A DNA stretch of 64,000 nt from Nymphaea colorata (lineage: Eukaryota; Streptophyta; Magnoliopsida; Nymphaeales; Nymphaeaceae). Positions 11,710 to 22,959 of this stretch are shown here, piece after piece. Location of the stretch: contig NC_045150.1 in NCBI RefSeq assembly GCF_008831285.2, positions 8,196,001 through 8,260,000 of the forward strand, given 5' to 3'. Under the pieces are notes generated by a model. It had not been told where the DNA came from, searched no databases, and saw nothing but the letters and a program-made list of their open reading frames with translations. A program made the position numbers and the translations under genes. Every line of letters begins with the position of its first letter. Position 1 is the stretch's first letter.

Positions 11710-12651
<942 letters not shown>

Positions 12652-14789
12652 TGAATCTGCGACCAATACACTGCCCTAGTCTGTTCATCTATTTTGATGA
12701 AATTTTGATGTTAAAGACTTTTTGTAGTTTCCATTAACTTTGATTGATTTACTTTGTGTTTGCTGAGAAATACTCAGGTGTAGCATTGATATTTTTTTTG
12801 AGATATTTGATTAGAGGATGGTCTATCAGTAGACTTTAATATGGCACCTTATTGGTCAATTTAATGGTATTTTCTTGTTCATGATACATTTACTTTGTTT
12901 ATATTCTCATCCTCTTGTAGCTTAGTGTTATCGTTTTGGCTGCTGTCTTTGTATATGCAGCATTTTTTTTAATTTTACATCGGACTAACTTTGTTGGTAA
13001 TTGATTTGATTCAAAATTCATGAATAAATTCTGTCACTAGGATTCTAGTTTTTGTATACTAATTTTTCTTCTTCAGATAGTTAAGCCACTAGCTGTTAGG
13101 AATATTAATTTTATGCTGCTGGTATGTTATTAGGAAATGGAGTTGGTTAGGGCATTAGAAGAAGTGGGAACATATTTTTTTCTGAGTTGCTTGTGGTTGA
13201 TTCACGTGTTCATTGTAATTGGTTTAGTATGCAAGAAGTGTAATTAGCTATATAATAAGGTTCCTGCAAGTTTTATCACATAGAGTATGTAACTTTTGGA
13301 CCTGCAGATGTGTTGTTGTATTCATTACATTATTGTATTCTTTTCTAAAGGTCTAGGATTGTCACTGGCTGTTACCTGCCAATGTGCCTCTCTTATTGAT
13401 CCAAGAGTCATTGCTCTGAGCAGGGTTGACTTAGGTTAAAATTTCAATAATCTATGTCCATAATATTTTCTTTTGGTCTGTCCCAAATAATGGTGGAAGC
13501 ATCACTGCTCATTAGTAAGTTCAAGTGAACAGGCATATACGTTGCTACTAATCAAAGGCTGGAGTTAAGAAGTTTTTATTTGTCACGGAAGGATTTCCCA
13601 CAAAAACGTCTTTCATTCGAGATGTGAGTAAGTACTCTCTGACTTTTGGCTTCTTGGTTGCCATTCAAGTGGCATACAACCAGGAGGATATCGGTTCGAG
13701 TAATTAATTAGTGGTAACATTTTGCTTGCGTAGGCATAATATCTAACTTTACCTTCTTCTAGCACAACTGAACTTGGTATGAGTGCTCTCATTTTAGGAA
13801 GCCTTTTTGCACCGTTTCGCAGTTTATGCGTCTGCTAAATGATGGGAGGCTTGTAAAGTACTGCGGTTTAACATCGTATCATCTTGGGTGATTAAAAGAT
13901 TTACTTGCCATCGAATTTGAAACAAAACAGTTTGCAGCTGGTAATGTGCAGGAAGGCTACAGCGGTTGGATTGGAGTGGCTTGTTTACATAACTCATTCC
14001 TGTCAGGTGTAGTTCTTGATGAAATGTTATCAAGTAGGACTGGCGAAAGCCACTTTTAACTACGTTCTTTGTAGCTTACCAACCACCAAATGAGTAACTT
14101 GGGGTCAATAGAATGATGCCTATTGCAAGAGCTGTTGCAGCAGGAAAGGGTGAGGTGCATTTTATTAAAAAAATGGTGATTGATCCTTCATATATTGCTG
14201 TTTACCTGGTAATATCACATGGGTGTTGGTGCGGGCGATGGATGCAGTAATTTTCAAAAAAATTTAAGTGCGGGTGTGGCAATGATGTATATATATATGT
14301 GTGTTTATATATTATAAATGATTTGCTACATAGCTAGTTAACTGTTTAGTAGCCTTATTTATCTATATGTACATGTAAACTTTTTGTTATTAGAGATGGT
14401 TGATTGATATGCACATTTAAAATTGTCCGGGTGCTGGCTGGTAAGTAACACCCATCTCGACAGAGCCAATTAAACGGAAAAGGAGATTACTTATGGAATC
14501 TTTGGCAGAAAATGTGTGTAAGGAGTGTTCTTGGGCATTCCATATGCTGGGGTGAAACTGAGTACTTTTATATTATTCTTACAAGTAAAACCCCAATGGA
14601 GGTTGTGGATACCGAGCACTTAACCAATGGATGGTGGGAAGAAGAAGAAGAAGAATAGGTCCATCCTTTTATTTCTTGCTGCATGGCTCCATGTAGCCCT
14701 ATTGCACGACGCTTGCGTCCTTCCCTGTCACGGAACCCTGCATGTTAAACACACAGAATGGTGCGTTACTTTTGAGGGAAGTGGTTCTT
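12652..14789. other. Spacer between RPS26 and the nsLTP gene
   Basis: The first few hundred bases should hold the RPS26 3' UTR. No further gene was found. A tRNA-like box pair (GCCATTCAAGTGG ... GGTTCGAGTAA) at about 13661-13725 may be a SINE relic. A short TA run sits near 14288-14300. Confidence 0.45.
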
Positions 14790-15185
14790 TCACAAGGCGT
14801 CACGGATAAAGGGGCGGAGAGAGTACTTCGAGCAGTCAGTGTCCATGGCAATGGGGTAGCCTAAGTCGACGCCGCATTTGCTAGGCAGCTTGAGTGCGTT
14901 ATCCGGGTTGATACCGGGCAGGTTAGCCGCTCCACTCTTCAGGCAACTGCAGATCCGTTGCCGGTCATCCCTCTCCCTTCCTAACCCCTTGACCGTCTCC
15001 ATCCCCTTGCAGCAGCTGTCGCTGGGAGTGCTGCTGCCGTCCTTGCTGGTCATCAGGTAAGGAATGCAAGTCTCCACGGTGAGGTCGACGCAGTCAAAGG
15101 CATCGGCGGCACCCTGCATGATAAGAACCAGGAAGCCGATGAAAAGACTGATGAGGGAAATCAGGGAGGGAAGAGATCGAGCCAT
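14790..15185 (-). CDS. Non-specific lipid transfer protein (nsLTP), secreted
   Basis: This intronless gene encodes 131 residues. Residues 1 to about 29 form a signal peptide with a long hydrophobic run (LISLISLFIGFLVLIM) ending in GAADA. The mature part has the eight-cysteine motif of the LTP/2S-albumin/amylase-inhibitor superfamily: Cys32, Cys40, Cys58-Cys59, Cys79-x-Cys81, Cys104 and Cys118. The later spacings (19 between CC and CxC, 22, then 13) match type 1 nsLTPs, but the first spacing is seven residues and not the usual nine. Such proteins carry fatty acids or other lipids outside the cell and serve in cuticle formation or defence. The substrate cannot be told from sequence. Type 1 genes often have an intron near the C-terminus; this one has none in the coding part. 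A TATA-like element lies about 60 bp upstream. Confidence 0.92.
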   Translation of the reverse strand: MARSLPSLISLISLFIGFLVLIMQGAADAFDCVDLTVETCIPYLMTSKDGSSTPSDSCCKGMETVKGLGRERDDRQRICSCLKSGAANLPGINPDNALKLPSKCGVDLGYPIAMDTDCSKYSLRPFIRDAL

Positions 15186-15245
15186 GTTAAAATTTCTGTA
15201 CTGCTTGCTAGCTGCTGGTTGCAGAGACGATCATCTCATATTGCT

Positions 15246-15255
15246 TATTTAAATA
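15246..15255 (-). promoter_or_regulatory. TATA box of the nsLTP gene
   Basis: TATTTAAATA lies 61 bp upstream of the nsLTP start codon. That spacing suits a TATA box with a leader of about 30 bases. It is palindromic, so its direction is taken from the gene. Confidence 0.6.
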
Positions 15256-15259
15256 TGCG

Positions 15260-17440
15260 TAGAAAGAGCAAAATGCACTTCATGTGATGTCGCAGCTTGG
15301 AGAACACAAGAGTTGTGTGAACCAGATCAATTTACTCCAATTCCTTCTACAAATATCAGGAGGTGAATTGTAAAGGCTATACCTGAATCAGTTTAAAAAG
15401 ATGCGTGTGTAGAAGTATTTACTTTACGGCATGCCAGAGTGACTAGATTCTCTTATCATGGCGCGGCAAGAGAGCGGATTGATGCAATAGATGGGGTAGG
15501 AAATGGTAGCAGTTAGTTTTCGTTTGGAGTTTTTCCTTACATTAACTCTTCATACAACAAAAAAATATGTAAGTTATGCACCAAAAGTAGGCCTGTCTTA
15601 TACTTTGGGGATGATGGGAAGTGTGAGAGTTTTAACTTTCAGGGACGAAAAAATAAAATATTTTTCCTACTCACCCAAAAAATCTATTGGAGTCATATAA
15701 CTTTAAGTTGTCTTGGGTAGATTAAATTGTGTAGATGTGTTCAATATGACTAAAAACCTATAATAATTACTTATTTGCACTTCTTAAAAGAGAAAGATGT
15801 GTCTAATTTATATTTTTCATTAAAAACAAAAAATTTATGCGTTTAATTTTCACTCCATGATTTTTGAATCACCAAAATGACCTCTGTACCAGCACAATTC
15901 CGACAATTTGAAAGCCAACTCTGTTCTAAACCGATCCCTATATGTGGAATTGTAGAAGAATAATGAAAAATATAACAAGGGGATTGATGAGGGGAGAGGG
16001 AGAGGCAGCAGTCGAGTAGTCCGTCCAGTCTTATATTTTGCATTTGAAAATATATATATATATATATAGGTATGTTCTTCATGACTCAACTATGGAAATG
16101 AACATATAAAAATATTGTATTCTTTTTGTGACATGCAAATGAGTTTCCTAAGCTAAAAAATGGATTGCAAATTATTAAACTTTTTTAAAGTCTTACCTAC
16201 ACATTCAAAAAATGTCAACTTAATTTGCCTGAATTCTGTTCTTGAAGATCACATTCATACAATTGATTTTCCAAATAAAAAAAGTGAAAAGGGTAAACAT
16301 AATTGTGACGGATCTATTTCACATATATATATATATATATACTCTATATCCAGACAAGCTAGATATTCCTTTTTCCAGATTTAAGCAAGACGGGATACTG
16401 GTGTCCAGAATGAGAATTTAATCGTATAAGTTCTGAAAATGAAACTCACGTTTGTTATACATAAACTAAATATTCTATTGCCTAATGACATCTCTTTTGT
16501 CTCCCCAGTAGAACATGTTATTTGCATTCTTTGTTATTTCTTTGACAAGAAGCCTTTCTTGTAGGCTAATGGCTTGCAGATAGGGATGTCAATGAATTAA
16601 CATATATCTGATTACCGATTTTTAGTTTGTTTAGTTGGATCTGTTTTACTTGTTAGATTCAGGTGCAATAAACAGCAACTTGAATCTTAGTTCAATATCT
16701 GCCTAGAAGTTTATAAAGATCCAATCTGCCTCCATATGACGCTTCGGAATTCAGTTAAAAAACATAAGATCCAAATCTGAATCTGAATTTGCATAATGTT
16801 TTGTTCCAAGGGATGTATAATTAGTTGCTAGTTTGATTCCCATGAATACTATTTTCGAAACCTTGAATCGGACGCCAAATTGAATGTAGGACGTAGTCTT
16901 GCGAATCTAATAGAAATCGCTCCAACACGTGAATCGAATAAAAAGCGAAGTCAATTTGAAGATGACGAACAGCATCCTGCTCTTTTAAGAAGTAAACCCC
17001 CAAATGACGTGTGAAGCGTATCGGAACTGTTTTGAAAAGTAAAAAACAATACTACAATATTTCAACGTATCGGCCCATACATTGGGCATCTGCCTCAGGA
17101 TGAGTAGGTTGATGTTTGTGGGTTTTAGACAAATTAAAATTTTTGAAATGTTTATTCTCTTTAAAAAGTTGAATGGTGATTATTTTGAATTTTTTTAAAA
17201 ATTAAAAAATCATTTTTGACATCACCAAGGGAAAGCGATTCACATTAGCCGATACGGTTCGGCTTACTGTATCGTTCAAGGTGGACGTTACGTCAACATG
17301 TTTTTTTCAAATGCACCTCGGGCATACGATTCGGTTTATAAAACCGATTCTCGACGTCAATGGGGCCGACGTGTTATGATTGCTTTGGTTCTTGGGTTGC
17401 GTCTCTGGGGAAAGCGTGGGGGGATCTCCTCCGTCCCCAA
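15260..17440. other. AT-rich spacer with repeat-derived words
   Basis: No gene was found. TA runs occur at 16049-16068 and 16323-16340 and bracket about 255 bp. From 16575 to 16800 the sequence carries many GGATCTG/AATCTGAATCTG words typical of an old dispersed repeat. The last part (17220-17440) is less AT-rich and leads into the FYVE gene's promoter. Confidence 0.45.
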
Positions 17441-17545
17441 CCTTCTTCTCTCTTTCTCTCTGTCTCTCTCTCTTTCTCTCCTGAAATTCCCTGAAAGCTC
17501 GAGCTGATTCTCTCGGCTGTTCTTCCAATCCGTCGAGATTCAGCC

Positions 17546-17593
17546 ATGGATGCTAGGGCGGTAACGATTCCCAAGGCGTCGGGCGCAGAATGA
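17546..17593 (+). promoter_or_regulatory. Upstream ORF in the FYVE gene leader
   Basis: An ATG in strong context (gccATGG) opens a 15-codon frame that ends in TGA at 17591-17593. It is in the same frame as the main start at 17597, separated from it only by one TCG codon. A second ATG overlaps the stop (AATGA) in another frame. Such leaders usually lower translation of the main frame. Whether it lies in the mRNA depends on the unseen transcript start, but the CT-rich tract just upstream (about 17440-17480) suits a plant 5' UTR. Confidence 0.5.
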
Positions 17594-17596
17594 TCG

Positions 17597-20500
17597 ATGT
17601 CTCTAGGTTGCCATCATCACGAGATGGGCACGAACGGGATGTATCCGGATATCCTAGACGCTGGTTCCGGTGACGTGGAAGCTGGGGTTCCCCCTTCCTT
17701 CGTGGAAGAACAAAACGAAGGAAAGGGTGGAGAACCAGGAGGAGGAGGAGAAAGCCCTAATTGCTCACCTCCTCAGGTAGGCTCGTTTGTTTCATTAAAT
17801 TGGGAGTTTTCGTTTCTTCGGAATCGAGGATTTTTCTTAAGGAATTCAATCTGGGACCAATAATTTCCCCCTTGTGACTAAAGGATATTCATTCAATTGC
17901 CTATCCGTTCCACTTGCTTCGGTAAATCGAAAAGGAACTCTTATCGTGCGCTACCTCTCCATGCATAGAGAATCGTAGGTGGTTCTCTATAACTGTTCTC
18001 GTTGGTTTTATTTTCCGTTTTTTTGGTTCATCCGTCATTGGATTGGTGGTTACGTTGTTGCGAAGAGCGGCATACTTGACTTGCAGTATTTGGTAAGTCC
18101 TTTGTTAATATGATTAAAATCGACTTAACCGTTGAAAGTGTTCCTTGTATTCGTAAATTGGACGTTGAAGATATTTCAAGGTTTATACTGGATTCGATGC
18201 ATGACAAATTTTTATGATAGTTTATTCGTAAGAATTTTGTTTTTCTTTTCTTTTTTCTTTGTCATTAGATAAGTATGTTATTTGGAGTTTCATCTTCCTT
18301 CTCTATGAGATTCTGTTGCTAGAAAAATTTGACGGCTCAGCTGGTAGACTTCGAGAGTTAGAAGGAAAGTCCCTTTTTAATGGTACTTCCAATGAACGGT
18401 TCTCGACATTTTCACATGATCATGGGTATTTGTCTCTGATGGAGTACAAGGTGTCATCTTCCATATTTCTTGCCGGGATTAACGGTAGATGTATTTTGTT
18501 CGAGGGTTCTGTTTCTTTTGCCATTTTATGGTGGTTTTAAAAGCCCGGGATTCTTTTAAATGGGAAAATAATATCTTTAAGAAGAAGGGCGGAAAAGTGA
18601 AGGTCTCAACTCTAAACTCTGTTGAGTGTCTTTGAAGCAATTAAATTGTTCTGACTGCTATTTATTTTGGATCAGGTACCTTCTGTTTCAGTGGATAATG
18701 ATGATTTCCATCAAACGACAACAAGTTTATCTGGCCAGGGGAATATTCAGACACAAGAATACAGAAATGTTGAGCTTGAGCTTAATGACGTCAATGGGAA
18801 TAACCACAAAGATGATTTTGATGACAATAACAAGCCTGGAAGATATTTCTATTATGACTTCCCACATTATGAGGAAACTGGCGCATGGATACCAGTTTCT
18901 GTTCCACCAATGTCTTCAAGCAACCATGAAGAATGGAATAAGTCCTTTGTTGATAATGGAGGCTACTTCCCCGAGGGAGATATGGGGTGGGATTGGTTCA
19001 GTAGGGAAGATAAGGAACTCACCATGTGGGATGTGGTGAGGGAGATGTTGGTAGTAGCTCGTGGGAAGATGAGCAATCTGGCATCGGGTGACAATTGCAG
19101 AATCTCATGGATGTCAAGCCACATCCTCCATCAAGCTTGGAAAGAAATGGCTCAGACTCTAACAGAGACAAATTTAAATAGTGCAACCGAGATTCTTGAG
19201 GCAGAGCCACCTAAATGGTTGCCCGATAGTTCGGCATCCACCTGCATGCTGTGTAGTGTAAGATTCCATCCCATAATGTGTTCAAGACACCATTGCCGCT
19301 TTTGTGGGGGAATATTTTGTGGTGATTGTTCTAGGGGAAGAAGTCTATTGCCATTTAAGTTTCGCTCAAATGACCCACAACGTGTCTGCGATGTTTGTTG
19401 TGTACGGCTGGAGTCTGTCCAGCCCTACTTGATGGATAAAGTGAGCCATGCTTCACAGTTGGCAACACATGATCTGACAGACCTCAGTACATTGAGATCC
19501 TGGGTAAATTTTCCCTGGGGTCAATCAATGGAGTACGAAATTTACAAGGCTACAAATACAATTCGTGGTTATTGTAAGGTACTTTGGTTTGATGCACTTT
19601 TCTGCATTTATGCGGTATTTTTCTAGACAAATTGCATTTTCTTGTTTTGCGTCCCCAACCATTAGCACTGATAAGCACGTATGTTCCCCTTCCCAAGTTC
19701 CTTATTCATGACCATCTTACTGTCGTTCCCATTCTATATTGAAAGAAATTGTCTTCTGTCTCAACTTATGGGATTTTCAAATTATACTTTCTTGTCTGGT
19801 GGTCAAATCCTTCCTTTTTTTGTTTTGTTTTTGCAAGAAATGTTTCGTTCATTTGGTTTCTTTAGTTACTTCAATCTAATTGAAAACTTCTTAATCGTAA
19901 TGTTAATTGTACCTGAAACTTGAGAGCAATTTTCCAGGTCGGTATCTTGAAACCAGAGAGATCAATTCCAGATAATATACTTAAACATGCAAAAGGTCTG
20001 GCAATTCTCACTGTAGTGAAGGTTGGTGTAATGGTTACGTATAAGGTAGGGACAGGCCTTGTGATTGCTCGCAGGGAGGATGGTTCATGGTCGCCTCCAT
20101 CTGCAATCTCCTCCCTTGGTATTGGATGGGGTACTCAGGTACTTTACTTTTTTTATTTTTGCTGTTCACTGAAAGCTTTCATTCTCCTTTTTGTATACTC
20201 TTCATGCATTTAAGGATTCTCGACTGGACTTGGATCAAATCAGCGGGTTTCAGCTAGATCCCTGAGCTATTTGGCCAGAACCGTGTTGTTGCTCTTATGC
20301 ACAAGTTCATGAACAATAAGATGACTCCAAGATGCTTATAACCTGGGGTTGACTTGCTTAGTCACCTAGAAAGATCTGAAAAGAGCTCTCTTGAAGTAAA
20401 TCAGGCAATGGTTGCCAAACTTAAGTTTGCCTTCTTGGTCCCTTTTTCCAGATGGGAGGTGAGTTGACAGACTTCATTATCGTGTTGAGGAATGAGGATG

Positions 20501-21649
20501 CTGTGAAGACGTTTAGTGGAAACGTGCATTTCTCTGTCGGTGCTGGTCTAAGTGCAGCAGCTGGAGCTTTGGGACGTGCAGCTGAAGCTGATGTACGTTT
20601 GGGAGACGGTGGATATGCAGCATGTTACACATACAGCCGTAGCAAAGGTAATTTTACCATGCGAGATAATTGTTTTCTATTTAAGAACGAATTTTGCTTG
20701 GGAATTTAATAATGTTTTTAAAGGCTGTTAGCCTCTATTTGAACTGTAGAGTAATTGCCTTAGGATGTCTTGTGCATGGAAGCTTGTAATGTGTTCTAAG
20801 ATTCTTTTTTTCATTTGTTGAACAACTGAAGCCTGTGTTTCTGCTCATATAGTAGTCAATATTGTCCCTCAGCAGTCTTGCATTGGAAACTAGTAGTCTG
20901 TGTCTGGCTGATTTCAACAGTTAAAGTTTGACCTGAAATAGTGCAACGAATTGGAATTTGTGCCACACAAGCTGCCAAAGCTCGTATTTTAAAAATTGCA
21001 TTGCGACTTACTTTTGCCTAAAGCATTGGGGGCTTCTATATCGTTTCCGGATCATATAAAGAAGATAACCCGACCCTCAGTAAAAGAAAAAGATCTGTGG
21101 CAAGTGATACGAGGTGTGACGGAAAAAGAGAGTAATTAGTTTTGGACAGAAGCATCATGGAATCTTCTTTTCCATGAGAGAGAGACACACAGAGACAGAG
21201 AGAGAGATCTGTATGTTAAAAGAACAAATGTATCATCGAGCTCTTATTGTACATTGGTACCACCGGAAGGGAAGGATCTGATCCTCGATAAAGTTAGCAT
21301 AGAAAGCAGGTTCCATATCGAAACCTCATCTTTTAGTTGTTTCTTTAAAAAACTTGACATAGTTCATGCATTAAATAGTGTTCATTTCGTGGCAAATCTT
21401 CGGTAAACTTTTATATGCCTGCTGAGTGCCTAAGAATTGACAATTGCTGGTTCCCTAGGTGCTTTTGCTGGTTGTTCTCTTGAAGGAAGCGTTGTCACAA
21501 CACGTGCATCGGAGAACTCTCGGTTCTACGGGGTTTCCTCCATCAGCGCATCTGAAATTCTTCTTGGATCATTGCCAAGGCCCCCTGCAGCTGTAATTCT
21601 CTATCACGCCCTGATTGATCTTTTCCAGAAATTCGAGATTCAATCATGA
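17597..21649 (+). CDS. FYVE zinc-finger and SYLF (Ysc84-type) domain protein, six exons
   Basis: Model exons are 17597-17776, 18310-18450, 18676-19578, 19938-20138, 20452-20647 and 21459-21649, giving about 603 residues in consistent phase. The N-terminal third is acidic and low in complexity. Residues about 285-352 form a FYVE finger with the WLPD motif, RHHCRFCGG and eight zinc ligands (Cys297, 300, 314, 317, 322, 325, 345, 348). FYVE fingers bind phosphatidylinositol 3-phosphate on endosomes. Residues about 395-600 form a SYLF domain (for example GLAILTVVKVG and GWGTQMGGELTDF), a lipid- and actin-linked module first known from yeast Ysc84. The architecture is known in plants and suggests an endosomal trafficking role, which is inference. 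The start at 17597 was chosen because the in-frame ATG at 17546 is cut off by a TGA. Exon 2 is the least sure: its acceptor at 18309 keeps the frame, whereas a stronger-looking one at 18268 does not. Confidence 0.88.
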
Positions 21650-22959
21650 ATGGGCCCAGAGCATGCGGTCGCTGTTGCTGAAGGTGTGACAAGTGACAGA
21701 GCTCCTCCTGAGGAAAAGCCTCTGCTAAAATGGTTCTTGTGGGAAGCATCTTGTACGATGCCGCTGTATATATGTCGTTGCACGTCAATTCTTTTCATTC
21801 ATGTACATAATTGTCAATTATTGGTGTGTGGTTGTGTGGGGGGTAAAATATGATCCCACGTAATTGGCAGAAGTTTTTAACAGATGTATAGTACCTAAGA
21901 AATGGAATTTGAACTCGCCTACTTGTCTTGTATCGGCTTTCATGAATTCTCCCTTGTGCAGCTACTAAAAATGATAGGGTTGTGGCTGGCGAACTTTATT
22001 TTCCGGTTCAAATGCATGCCTGTGTGAGCTCCATATGTCGTGTGACGTTGCGGCTTCTCTTCATGTAAGAATAGCACATTCTATCTTGATTACCAAAGTC
22101 GCCGTTTGCTATTAAATTAGTTTTCCAGTTTCCTGTGTTGTTATGTAAAAAATAGGTCTAATCATGGCCTTTGCTGGATCGACGCTTAAAGGCTCCTTGG
22201 TTATAATTCTGCTGCTGCTGATATTCATCCTCCAAAAGTGGCTAGTTGGTTGCTGTAAGGACGGGTCACATTTTCTACTTTTAGTTTGCAAACTCATTTC
22301 CTGAAATTAAGATGCTAGAGACGTGATTCCTTATGTTTTAATCCAGATGTTATAGACGAACGCCACTGGGGCTCTGATAGGGAAACCGTATTTGGTTGGT
22401 ATTTGGACGGTTTAATATGAACGGAGGTGCAGGATGGAATAGGAGTAGAGAGGAAGAGGCTCTTGGTAACGAGATTGAGCTATGCTTCTATGAATGTTAA
22501 GAAGCATGTATGAAGGTGTACAGCAACGAGTTTATTTATATGAGTAGTTGGGCTAGGATTTTATGTGGTTGCAATCCAGCTATCTCCAGTCAGTAGCAGA
22601 TACATTTTTTTTTCTTGGACTATTCATATGATTTTAGAAACTAAATATGGAAAGTGACGTGGCGAGATCGTGTCTCCGTATAGATTTTCATACTAGAAGA
22701 GGTTAATTTCTTATTTTGAGGGCCTATTTTGATAATGAATCTATTTTTTCTAGATTCTTGCTGATTTCAATGTTGTTAAGTTTGCTGCTAGGAAATATGC
22801 TAGACTTACAGCTTTATGTGTCTATATCTAGTTCTCAGTTTGTAAGGTTGGAGGAAATTAAAGGTTCAGTTCAGTTCGTTCAGTCTCTGTGTCTTCAGCT
22901 CGTCTTTCTTAGTGCAGAGTAAAACTAATAAATGTTTTATGAATAATGCTGAAATGTAT
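21650..22959. other. 3' region of the FYVE gene and spacer
   Basis: The first few hundred bases should be 3' UTR. No other gene was found. From about 22340 the sequence has GAGAAT-type words and weak coding-like frames that may already belong to the decayed retrotransposon next to it, but this could not be shown. Confidence 0.4.

Noticed and set aside
16049-16340. Element bounded by (TA)n on both sides
   Set aside because: No inverted ends and no second copy seen; two TA runs 255 bp apart can occur by chance in this genome.
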